Assembly: GCA_945874145.1 (NCBI GenBank)
Contig: CAMCFN010000021.1
Span: forward strand, 1-56,552
Source: Akkermansia muciniphila
GTDB lineage: Bacteria > Verrucomicrobiota > Verrucomicrobiia > Limisphaerales > SXTU01
Direction of reading: 5' to 3'
Length of the DNA stretch: 56,552 bases
Part shown: one piece after another, positions 41,196-48,115 of the stretch
Position numbering within the stretch: position 1 is the stretch's first letter
Layout of the letters: every line of letters begins with the position of its first letter
Made by a program: the position numbers and the translations under genes
Notes under the pieces: model-generated
Database searches by the model: none
Told to the model about the DNA's origin: nothing
What the model saw: the letters and a program-made list of their open reading frames with translations, nothing else

Positions 41196-41827
41196 GTTGC
41201 TGGCGGGTTAGACGGGGAAACTGGCGGTTTCACCCCAGCCAAGATGGGCCGGGCAATGGCCTCCAGCTTGTCGAGGCACTTGCTGAGCCGCGAACTGACG
41301 GTCTTTTCGTTCAAGTGAAGCGCCCGGCTGATCTCCTCATAGCTGAGCTCCGCGAAGTAGCGCAGCCCGATGATTTCCTGACACGGCCCGCCGAGTTGTG
41401 CCAGCGCGTGACCGATCAGCAGCGCCCGCTCGGCATGCAGCAATGCGCCATCCGGCCCCGGCAGGTGACTGGGCGCGTCCAGCGTGAGCCCGGTCTCCGG
41501 ATCCTCGGCGTGCAGCGAGAGCGGCTGCTGGCCACCGCCGCGTTTGGCTGCGCGCAGTTTCTCCAGGAAATCACGCGCCTTGTTGCCCGCGATGCGGAAC
41601 AGCCACGTCTGCAACTGGCAGTCGCCGTGGAAGCTGCCGATGTGCTGGATGACGGAGAGGAAGGTTTCCTGTGCAATCTCGTCCGCGTCCTCGCGCGAAA
41701 AATCCGGTGAGAGCTGAAAGACATAACGCCCCACGGCCGCGTAGTGCCGGTCGAACAACTCGTCCCACGCGCGCGCATCGCCGCGCCGACAGCGCGCGAC
41801 CAGCTCGGATTCGCTAGTGGAACTCAT
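41192..41827 (-). CDS. ECF-family RNA polymerase sigma factor
   Basis: A 211-residue sigma-70 family member of the extracytoplasmic-function group. Region 2: AWDELFDRHYAAVGRYVFQL, EDADEIAQETFLSVIQHIGSFHG, QTWLFRIAGNKARDFLEKL. Region 4 helix-turn-helix: PCQEIIGLRYFAELSYEEISRALHLNEKTVSSRLSKCLDKL. Regions 1 and 3 are absent, as expected. The ~50-residue linker between regions 2 and 4 is average to long. It is encoded upstream of the putative anti-sigma protein, suggesting signal-dependent release. It is divergent from a receiver/ATPase gene; its own target promoter motif could not be identified. Confidence 0.92.
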   Translation of the reverse strand: MSSTSESELVARCRRGDARAWDELFDRHYAAVGRYVFQLSPDFSREDADEIAQETFLSVIQHIGSFHGDCQLQTWLFRIAGNKARDFLEKLRAAKRGGGQQPLSLHAEDPETGLTLDAPSHLPGPDGALLHAERALLIGHALAQLGGPCQEIIGLRYFAELSYEEISRALHLNEKTVSSRLSKCLDKLEAIARPILAGVKPPVSPSNPPAT

Positions 41828-41904
41828 CAGCCGCAGCCTACCAAATCCGCCCGCGCGCTGGCGAGTCCGCCGGTGCGGTTCGTTTGGAACAAGGCGCGAG
41901 GAAC

Positions 41905-41920
41905 GCGGCGTTCACGCCGC
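41905..41920. repeat. Short hairpin in the divergent space (family GCGGCGTTCACGCCGC)
   Basis: GCGGCG-TTCA-CGCCGC, a perfect 6-base stem extended outward by GGAA/TTCC with a one-base bulge. It lies between the sigma factor gene and the receiver/ATPase gene, where it could affect the leader of either. It belongs to the same general class of GC palindromes as the hairpin at 45668. Confidence 0.6.
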
Positions 41921-41971
41921 TTCCGCGTCCAAAGTCCACAGACCGATCGGTTCACCACGGTGAAGCCTGAC

Positions 41972-42000
41972 TTGAGCTTTAGCCGCGCCCCGCTGATATT
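41972..42000 (+). promoter_or_regulatory. Possible promoter of the receiver/ATPase gene
   Basis: TTGAGC (41972-41977), 17 bases, GATATT (41995-42000). Transcription would start near 42007, giving a leader of about 60 bases. The match is moderate. Confidence 0.4.
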
Positions 42001-42068
42001 TGACCGCTGTCCCCACCTGGGCGAAAAGCCCGAGCGATGGCAGCCATGACCTGGTTGAGCACGCACGC

Positions 42069-43163
42069 ATGAAGATACTGATCGTAGATGACTCGGAGAC
42101 GTTCCGGAAATCGGTGGTCCATTTGCTGACCCTGCGCGGCAACGACGTGCTCGAAGCGGCGGATGGTTTGTCAGGCGTGAAGATGGCCCGCACCCACCTG
42201 CCCGATGTCATCGTCAGCGACATCGTCATGAGCCAAGTGGACGGTTACGCCATGACGGCGGTGCTCCGCCAACACCCCGCCACCGCGGACATCCCGCTGG
42301 TTTTGATGACCGGCGCGGCTGACCTCCAAGGCATGCGCAAGGGCATGACGCTGGGCGCGGACGACTACATCGCCAAGCCCTTCAAGATGGATGAGCTCGT
42401 CGCCATCCTCAACCAGCGCGTCCACCGCCGTCAGGCCCTGCTCAAGGAGATGGACCGGAAGCTGGCGGCCCTCGGCAAGGACATCCAGGTCGCCCTGCCG
42501 GCCGGGCTGCAGATGCAGTTGAATCAAATCCTGCAAGCCTCCCGTCTGCTGGCCAACCCCAACCCCGACTGCAGCCCCGCAGAAACGATCACCCTCGCCG
42601 AGTCCATTCACTCCGCCGCGCGGCAGGTGGAACGCCTCACGGTGAACTTGTTTCTCCACGCGCAGCTCGAGCTCTTCGGCACCGACCCCGAGCAGCTCAA
42701 GACCCTCCGTCAAGCGAGCCTTGCCGGGGCGGAAAACACCATCGCCCTGCAAGCCCGCCTGCAAGCCGAAGCCGTCGGCCGGAACTCTGACCTGAAGCTC
42801 ATGCTCACGCCGTGCACCGTGGCCATGGCCGAGCCGCATCTGGCCAAGCTCGTGGCCGAGCTCGTCGCCAACGCCCTTCACTTCTCCCCCCTCCACACAC
42901 CGGTCAGCGTCCAGTGCTACGATGATGGTCATGCCTTCCTCCTCACCGTCGCCGACCAAGGCCGGGGCATTCCCGCCGAACAGATCACCCAAATCCTGCA
43001 AGCCGACCCGCCCCAACTGGCCCAGTCCGGCACCGGCCTGGGCCTGCCCATCGTCCGCCGACTGACCGAGCTCCACGCCGGCAAACTGGTCATCGTCAGC
43101 GAACCCGGCAAAGGCACCACCATCCGCGTCAGCCTGCCCGCCGCCCAGCCGACCACCGCGTAG
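42069..43163 (+). CDS. Receiver domain fused to a histidine-kinase-like ATPase lacking the phosphoacceptor His
   Basis: A 364-residue protein. Residues 1-120 are an intact receiver (D7-D8, phosphoacceptor D51 in VSDIVMS, T81, K103 in IAKPFK). A helical linker follows with LPAGLQMQLNQIL (143-155), which aligns in style with the LPHELxTPLNxIL H-box of histidine kinases, but the His is replaced by Ala. The C-terminal HATPase has an intact N box (LVAELVANALHFSP), G1 (VADQGRGIP) and G2 (GTGLGLPIV). It may bind ATP yet not autophosphorylate on this helix, perhaps acting as a phospho-sink or scaffold. ATG 42069 starts the receiver. Confidence 0.85.
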   Translation: MKILIVDDSETFRKSVVHLLTLRGNDVLEAADGLSGVKMARTHLPDVIVSDIVMSQVDGYAMTAVLRQHPATADIPLVLMTGAADLQGMRKGMTLGADDYIAKPFKMDELVAILNQRVHRRQALLKEMDRKLAALGKDIQVALPAGLQMQLNQILQASRLLANPNPDCSPAETITLAESIHSAARQVERLTVNLFLHAQLELFGTDPEQLKTLRQASLAGAENTIALQARLQAEAVGRNSDLKLMLTPCTVAMAEPHLAKLVAELVANALHFSPLHTPVSVQCYDDGHAFLLTVADQGRGIPAEQITQILQADPPQLAQSGTGLGLPIVRRLTELHAGKLVIVSEPGKGTTIRVSLPAAQPTTA

Positions 43164-43257
43164 CCACACCTCGGCCTGGGCTGCTTTCTAGTTTGCAAGT
43201 CTGGCCGAACTGTTAGATTCCGCCCGCCATTTTCACCATCCCAGCACCCTTTCACCA

Positions 43258-44361
43258 ATGACACCGACCCGCCGACCCAATCGCTGCCACGCCCTTGCCG
43301 TCTGGAGCCTGTGCGCCACGCTCCTCCCCTTGGCCGCCTGCAAGAAACCGGACGAAGCCACCCCGGCCGCCGCACCCGCCGCAGAGACCGCCGCCACCAC
43401 TGCCGAAGTCCACGCCACTCCCAAGGAGGAACCCGCCGTGCAAATCACCCCCAAGTGGCCCGCTGGCAAGCGCCTCCTCGTCCGCACCGAAACCCAGACC
43501 GAACTTGAAATGGCTGCCCCCGGCACCGCCGTAAGTGCCAAGACCGAGAGCCAGCTCGTGCAGGATCTTGCCTTCACGCCGCTCAAGGACCGCCCCAGTG
43601 GCGGCAGCGAGGTCGAGGTCCACGTCATCTCGGTAACCGTGGAAAGCCGGGCCGGCGGCAGAGTTCTCTCCAGCTTCGATCCCAAGTCCGATCCCAAGCA
43701 GGATGCCCGCAACTCGCTCGCCACCACCCTCCGCAAACTCATCGGCACCAAGCTCAAGTATCACACCTTGGCGGACGGCAAGGTCGAGAAAGTGGACGGC
43801 GTCCCCCAGTTGTTGAGCCGACTTACCGTCGGGGCCTCGCCACAAGCCAACTTCCTCATGCGGAGCCTCGTCAACGAAGACGCGCTCAAAGCCTGGAACT
43901 CCCTGCATCTCGGTCTGCCCGAGCAACCCGTCCAACCCGGGGCCACGTGGGAAGTCAAACGGGACATCCCCTATGGACCGACCAAATTCACCCTCACCGG
44001 CACCAACACCTTCAAGGCCTGGACGCAACGCAATAACAAGAAAATGGCCCAGCTGGTCTTTGCTGGCGTGGCCACCGCGAAGGAAGGCACGACCAGCGTG
44101 GTCACGGTGGGCGATGGTTCCACCGTCACCGGCACCGCTTGGTATGACCCCGATCTGGGCGTGATTGAGGAGTCCGAAACCCTCTCCCATTTCACCGTCA
44201 ACGTGGCCCAGTCCACCGGCACGACGACCGCCTCGAAATACAAAGCCAAGGTCACCAGCAAGCTCGTCGAGATCGGTGACTCAGGCTCCGGCACCCCCGC
44301 CGTGACCGAGGCCAACGCCCCAGCAGCCACCCCAGCCCCCAAGCCCGCTGCCCCCAAGTAA
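43258..44361 (+). CDS. Lipoprotein of unknown function
   Basis: A 367-residue protein with signal peptide and lipobox LAAC (Cys at 28), then a Thr/Ala/Pro linker. From about residue 65 a mixed domain begins KRLLVRTETQTELEMAAPG and includes KLIGTKLKYHTLADGKVEKVDG, LPEQPVQPGATWEVKRDIPYGP and VTGTAWYDPDLGVIEESET. This strand pattern resembles the DUF6263-type lipoproteins of Verrucomicrobia/Planctomycetes. It ends in an Ala/Pro tail. It is followed 25 bases later by a secreted protein gene on the same strand, probably in one operon. No biochemical role is known to me. Confidence 0.75.
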   Translation: MTPTRRPNRCHALAVWSLCATLLPLAACKKPDEATPAAAPAAETAATTAEVHATPKEEPAVQITPKWPAGKRLLVRTETQTELEMAAPGTAVSAKTESQLVQDLAFTPLKDRPSGGSEVEVHVISVTVESRAGGRVLSSFDPKSDPKQDARNSLATTLRKLIGTKLKYHTLADGKVEKVDGVPQLLSRLTVGASPQANFLMRSLVNEDALKAWNSLHLGLPEQPVQPGATWEVKRDIPYGPTKFTLTGTNTFKAWTQRNNKKMAQLVFAGVATAKEGTTSVVTVGDGSTVTGTAWYDPDLGVIEESETLSHFTVNVAQSTGTTTASKYKAKVTSKLVEIGDSGSGTPAVTEANAPAATPAPKPAAPK

Positions 44362-44386
44362 CCTTCGCCCAGCCCCCCGCGAGATC

Positions 44387-45655
44387 ATGAATGCCAAAAC
44401 CTTCCTCGTCATCTCGCTGTGCCTGAATCTCGGCCTCGCCGCCGTGTTGCTCAGGCCCACCGCGCCCACGCCGCCCGCCAGTCCGGCCAGCCCCGCCCAG
44501 CCGGCGACCACCGCACCGACTGCGCCCACTGTTGCCGCACCGGCCGGCCGCCCGCGCACCGTCACCCAGATCGTCACGAACACGCTCAACCAGAAGTTTG
44601 ACTGGAACGCCGTCGAGTCCGACGACTACAAGAAATACATCGCCAACCTCCGCTCCATCGGCTGTCCCGAGGAAACCATCCGCGACATCATCACCGCCGA
44701 CGTCAACAAGCTCTACGAAAGCCGGCGCAAAGCCCTGGCCGGCCCGCCGAAGAAATTCGAGTTCTGGAAACCCGGCGTGATGATGGGCGGTGCCGTAGAC
44801 CCCGACCGCACGGAGAAGGAACGCGCCCTCAACAAGGAAAAGCGCGCCCTCCTCACCGACCTCCTCGGCTCCGCCCCGGACGACAAACCCGACCTCCTCG
44901 CCAGCACCGCCAACCAGCTCGAAGCCATGTTCGATTTCCTCCCCTCGGACAAGCGGAACAAAGTCTTCGAGACGATGCAGGACATGCAGACCAAAATGCA
45001 GAAAGCCATGAAAGGCGGCTCCCCTGACCCTGACGACCTGCGCAAACTAATGAAGGAATCCGAGGCCACGCTCGCCAGCCTACTCACCCCGCAGGAGCTG
45101 CTCGACTACAACCTGCGCTTTTCCATCACCGCCAACACGATGCGCATGCAGCTCGCCGGCTTCGAGCCCACCGAGCAGGAGTTCCTCGAGATCTACAAGC
45201 GCCGGAAGGCCTACGACGACGAGTTCAGCGGCGGCTTCGGCGGCCCCTTGAATTTGAAGGGCGAGGAAAAGGAACGCCAGACCGCCGCCGAAAAGGCGCT
45301 CGAAGCGCAGGTGAAAACCTTGGTGGGCGGCGACCGCTATGCCGACTACACCCGTTCCAAGGACTACGCCTACCAGGCCATGTATCGCGTCGCCGACCGC
45401 GAAGGCCTCGGCAAGGAAGCCGCGCTGAAAGTCTATGACATGAAGAAAGCCGCTGAGGAGCAGGCCAAGCAACTCCGCGCTGACAAAAGCCTCGCAGCCG
45501 ACCAGCGCACCGCCGCCCTCCGCGCCATCCGCGACGAGACGGAACGCTCCGTCAAAACCATCTTCGGCGATAAAGGCTTCACCACCTACGAGCGCAACAA
45601 CGGCACCTTCTGGCTCAAAGGCATCGCCCCCGATGCCCCCCCCGCCAAACCGTAG
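44387..45655 (+). CDS. Conserved membrane-anchored protein of unknown function
   Basis: A 422-residue protein with one N-terminal membrane segment (AKTFLVISLCLNLGLAAVLL) and a Pro/Ala/Thr linker. A mostly helical, charged body follows: FDWNAVESDDYKKYIANLRSIGCPEETIRDIITADVNKLYESR, LEAMFDFLPSDKRNKVFETM, LTPQELLDYNLRFSITANTMRMQL. I recognise the ESxDYxxYIxNLRxIGCPExTxRDII block as recurrent in Verrucomicrobia proteins, without a known function. It is the second gene of the lipoprotein operon and is followed by a GC hairpin with a short T-run that probably ends transcription. Confidence 0.75.
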   Translation: MNAKTFLVISLCLNLGLAAVLLRPTAPTPPASPASPAQPATTAPTAPTVAAPAGRPRTVTQIVTNTLNQKFDWNAVESDDYKKYIANLRSIGCPEETIRDIITADVNKLYESRRKALAGPPKKFEFWKPGVMMGGAVDPDRTEKERALNKEKRALLTDLLGSAPDDKPDLLASTANQLEAMFDFLPSDKRNKVFETMQDMQTKMQKAMKGGSPDPDDLRKLMKESEATLASLLTPQELLDYNLRFSITANTMRMQLAGFEPTEQEFLEIYKRRKAYDDEFSGGFGGPLNLKGEEKERQTAAEKALEAQVKTLVGGDRYADYTRSKDYAYQAMYRVADREGLGKEAALKVYDMKKAAEEQAKQLRADKSLAADQRTAALRAIRDETERSVKTIFGDKGFTTYERNNGTFWLKGIAPDAPPAKP

Positions 45656-45667
45656 CGCTTAAGGCGC

Positions 45668-45686
45668 GCGGCCTTCAGGCCGCTTT
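45668..45686 (+). terminator. GC hairpin with TTT tail after the secreted-protein gene
   Basis: GCGGCC-TTCA-GGCCGC (45668-45683) followed by TTT. It lies 12 bases after the stop at 45655 and before lysC. It is the best intrinsic-terminator candidate in the window, though the T-run is only three bases. Confidence 0.55.
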
Positions 45687-45882
45687 CACCATCTGAGGGG
45701 AAAACAACAAAATGGTAGGCCCGTGGACGCGCCGTGCGGCCGCCAAAGCGACGTGCACGTCCCGCGCCCGCCAAGTTCCTTTCTACGGCATTTTCAGCAC
45801 GCTACCCGCCCGCGCCCACACACCGCCCAGAACCGGCATTGCCAAATCCCGCGCTGTCCTGCTAGAACACGCGCCCTTTGAC

Positions 45883-47103
45883 ATGGCTCTCATAGTCCAG
45901 AAATACGGCGGCACCTCGGTCGGCAATCCCGAGCGCATCAAGAACGTCGCCCGGCGCGTCGCCGAGCATCGCAACCGTGGCGATCAGGTAGTGGTCGTCG
46001 TGTCCGCCATGAGCGGCGTGACTGACAACCTCATCAAGCTCGCCAAGGAAATCACCCCGCTGCCCAGCGAGCGCGAGATGGACATGCTTCTGGCCACCGG
46101 CGAACAGCAGACCATCGCCCTCACCGCCATCGCCCTCCAGCAGCTTGGCATCCCGGCCACCTCCCTCACCGGCGCGCAAGCGGGCATCGTCACCGACGGC
46201 GTCCACACGAAGGCGAAGATCAGGAACATCACCCCGAAGAAAGTTCACGCGCAGCTCGACGCCGGGAACGTCGTCATCGTCGCCGGCTTCCAAGGTGAGA
46301 CCGCCGAGGGGCAGATCACCACGCTCGGCCGCGGCGGCTCGGACTTGACCGCCATCGCGTTGGCCGCCGCCGTGAAGGCCGACCTCTGCCAGATTTACAC
46401 CGACGTGGACGGCGTTTATACCGCCGACCCGCGCATCGTCCCCGGCGCGAAAAAGCTGCCGGAAATTGCCTACGACGAGATGCTCGAACTGGCCGGCGCG
46501 GGCGCGAAGGTGATGCAGCTCCGCTCCGTCGAGTTCGCCAAAAAATTCGGCGTCGTGTTTGAAGTCCGCTCCAGCCTGAACGACAACCCCGGAACCATCG
46601 TGAAAGAAGAAACGCAAAGCATGGAAGGCATCGTCGTGCGCGGCGTCGCGCTCGACAAAAACCAGGCCAAGGTCACGCTCGTCGCCGTCCCCGACAAACC
46701 GGGCGTCGCCGCCCGCGTCTTCAAGGCGCTGGCCGACGCGACCATCGGCGTGGACATGATCGTGCAGAACATCAGCCACGGCTCGAAGTCGCCGACCACC
46801 GACATCTCCTTCACCGCCGACAAGCCCGACCTCGCCAAGGCGCGCAAGGTCATGGACGCCCTCAAGGCGGAGATCGGCTTCGCGGAACTCGCGGTCAGCG
46901 AGACCATCGGCAAGCTCTCCATCGTGGGTGTGGGCATGAAGAGCCACAGCGGCGTGGCGGCGAAGATGTTCGAGACGCTCGCCAAGGAAGGCGTGAACAT
47001 CGACATGATCTCCACGAGCGAAATCAAAATCTCCGTGGTGATTGACCTCGCGAAAGGCGACGCCGCCATGCGCGCCGTGCACAAGGCCTTCCTCGGGACG
47101 TGA
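45883..47103 (+). CDS. lysC: Aspartate kinase with two ACT domains
   Basis: A 406-residue enzyme for the first step of the aspartate family (Lys, Thr, Met, diaminopimelate): aspartate to aspartyl-phosphate. It has KYGGTSVGNPERIKNV at the start, SAMSGVTDNL, TTLGRGGSDLTAIALAAA (catalytic/ATP segment), YTDVDGVYTADPRIVP and LRSVEFAKKFGV. From about residue 265 come two ACT domains (VTLVAVPDKPGVAARVFKAL; LSIVGVGMKSHSGVAAKMFETLAKEGVNIDMISTSEIKISVV) for feedback inhibition. ATG 45883 is right at the family N-terminus; an open stretch upstream is Arg-rich. No asd or dapA is nearby. Confidence 0.97.
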   Translation: MALIVQKYGGTSVGNPERIKNVARRVAEHRNRGDQVVVVVSAMSGVTDNLIKLAKEITPLPSEREMDMLLATGEQQTIALTAIALQQLGIPATSLTGAQAGIVTDGVHTKAKIRNITPKKVHAQLDAGNVVIVAGFQGETAEGQITTLGRGGSDLTAIALAAAVKADLCQIYTDVDGVYTADPRIVPGAKKLPEIAYDEMLELAGAGAKVMQLRSVEFAKKFGVVFEVRSSLNDNPGTIVKEETQSMEGIVVRGVALDKNQAKVTLVAVPDKPGVAARVFKALADATIGVDMIVQNISHGSKSPTTDISFTADKPDLAKARKVMDALKAEIGFAELAVSETIGKLSIVGVGMKSHSGVAAKMFETLAKEGVNIDMISTSEIKISVVIDLAKGDAAMRAVHKAFLGT

Positions 47104-47111
47104 ACGTAGGG

Positions 47112-47126
47112 CGGGCATCTTGCCCG
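47112..47126 (+). terminator. Hairpin directly after lysC
   Basis: CGGGCA-TCT-TGCCCG, a 6-base perfect stem starting nine bases after the lysC stop, before the convergent nucleotidyltransferase stop at 47139. No T-run. Confidence 0.4.
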
Positions 47127-47138
47127 ACACACACCGCG

Positions 47139-47819
47139 CTACTTCTGCCCGATTCGGCCCAACCGCTCCTTCAGCGTCGGATCGAAGTCCTGATACTCCC
47201 GCTCGGCTCGCAGCAACGCCGGCCGGATGATGGCGGCGCGCACGTCAATGCTCTTGCCCCACAATTCCTGCCAGAGGATGCGCGTGTTCAACATCATGTC
47301 CCCGCGCGCGGTTTCCTCGTCGAACTTGGGCCGGTAGAGGTCCACGGCCTTCTGCAAGTGGCGGATGAACTCCTCCTCCGTCGGGTGGCCGGTCTTGCTG
47401 GTGACGAGCTTGAAGGCCGCCATGTCCTTTTCCTCCAGCCGCTGAAGCTTGCTCACCAGCACATCCCACGGATGCACGATACGGAACAGGTGTCCGTGCC
47501 GCTCGACCTCGATGGCCCGGGCGCGCCAGTCCACGGTGCTCTTGAAGGCCAGCGCGTCGCAGACTTGGATGTAGAGCGGCGTCATGTCCTTTGCGAGCCG
47601 GTGCTGCTCGACCAAGCTCTGCACATGGACAAACAGCTCCTCCGGCGGGAACAAATCCACATCCTCACTCACGAAGGAGTCGTCGAGGAAAAGCTGCAAG
47701 GGTGCGGAACCGAACACGGTGATGTCCGCGTGTGGCGTCGGAGGAAGCAACCCGGCTAGCTGTTCAAGCCGCCGCCCGGCGGGACAGTTCCAATTGATAT
47801 GTTCGGCCTCGAATACCAT
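47139..47819 (-). CDS. AbiEii-like nucleotidyltransferase-fold protein
   Basis: A 226-residue protein. ITVFGSAPLQLFLDD and then SEDVDLFPPEEL give the G-S...D-x-D pattern of minimal nucleotidyltransferases (the AbiEii/DUF1814 and DUF6036 type): GSxxxxL followed by SxDxDL. Later parts are helical (HPWDVLVSKLQRLEEKDMAAF, with the K-RxxxKD that also recurs in this family). Such proteins act as toxins that modify tRNA or as unassigned enzymes. ATG 47819 is chosen; a TTG at 47834 is possible. It overlaps by 56 bases a short upstream ORF that may be its partner. Confidence 0.7.
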   Translation of the reverse strand: MVFEAEHINWNCPAGRRLEQLAGLLPPTPHADITVFGSAPLQLFLDDSFVSEDVDLFPPEELFVHVQSLVEQHRLAKDMTPLYIQVCDALAFKSTVDWRARAIEVERHGHLFRIVHPWDVLVSKLQRLEEKDMAAFKLVTSKTGHPTEEEFIRHLQKAVDLYRPKFDEETARGDMMLNTRILWQELWGKSIDVRAAIIRPALLRAEREYQDFDPTLKERLGRIGQK

Positions 47820-47991
47820 GAATGGCTTGGTCAATGAGCCGCGAAGTCACGCCCTTGTCCGCCGCGAGCAACTGTGCCAGCCGCACGTCGCGTGGGGTCA
47901 GCCGGCCCGCCGACTCGCGCAACAGAATGCGCGCGGCAATGCGGGACTTGCGCCAGGAACGGTCGAGGCGATAGGGGCCGGTGGGCGGCAT
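47764..47991 (-). CDS. Small ORF overlapping the nucleotidyltransferase, possible partner
   Basis: A 75-residue frame: MPPTGPYRLDRSWRKSRI, then AARILLRESAGRLTPRDVRL and AQLLAADKGVTSRLIDQAIHG. The middle suggests two helices but is too short for the AbiEi winged helix. Its 3' end overlaps the AbiEii-like gene by 56 bases, as overlapping toxin-antitoxin partners can do. It may instead be the N-terminal part of a longer regulator lost by deletion. Low confidence. Confidence 0.4.
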   Translation of the reverse strand: MPPTGPYRLDRSWRKSRIAARILLRESAGRLTPRDVRLAQLLAADKGVTSRLIDQAIHGIRGRTYQLELSRRAAA

Positions 47992-48040
47992 GGCGGGACC
48001 GTAGCGGTTGCGGCATCACTGGTCAAACCCGCAGCCAATC

Positions 48041-48104
48041 GCTGTAGCGGCGGTCTGTGACCGCCGGGCCGCCCACCTCGGCGCACACAGAGCGCCGCTA
48101 CAGC
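48041..48104. repeat. Perfect 12-base inverted repeat (family GCTGTAGCGGCG)
   Basis: GCTGTAGCGGCG (48041-48052) and CGCCGCTACAGC (48093-48104) are exactly complementary around a 40-base GC-rich loop which itself contains CGGTCTGTGACCG. It fills the space between the small ORF start (47991) and the aminopeptidase stop (48116). Confidence 0.8.
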
Positions 48105-48115
48105 CAGCACGCCGA

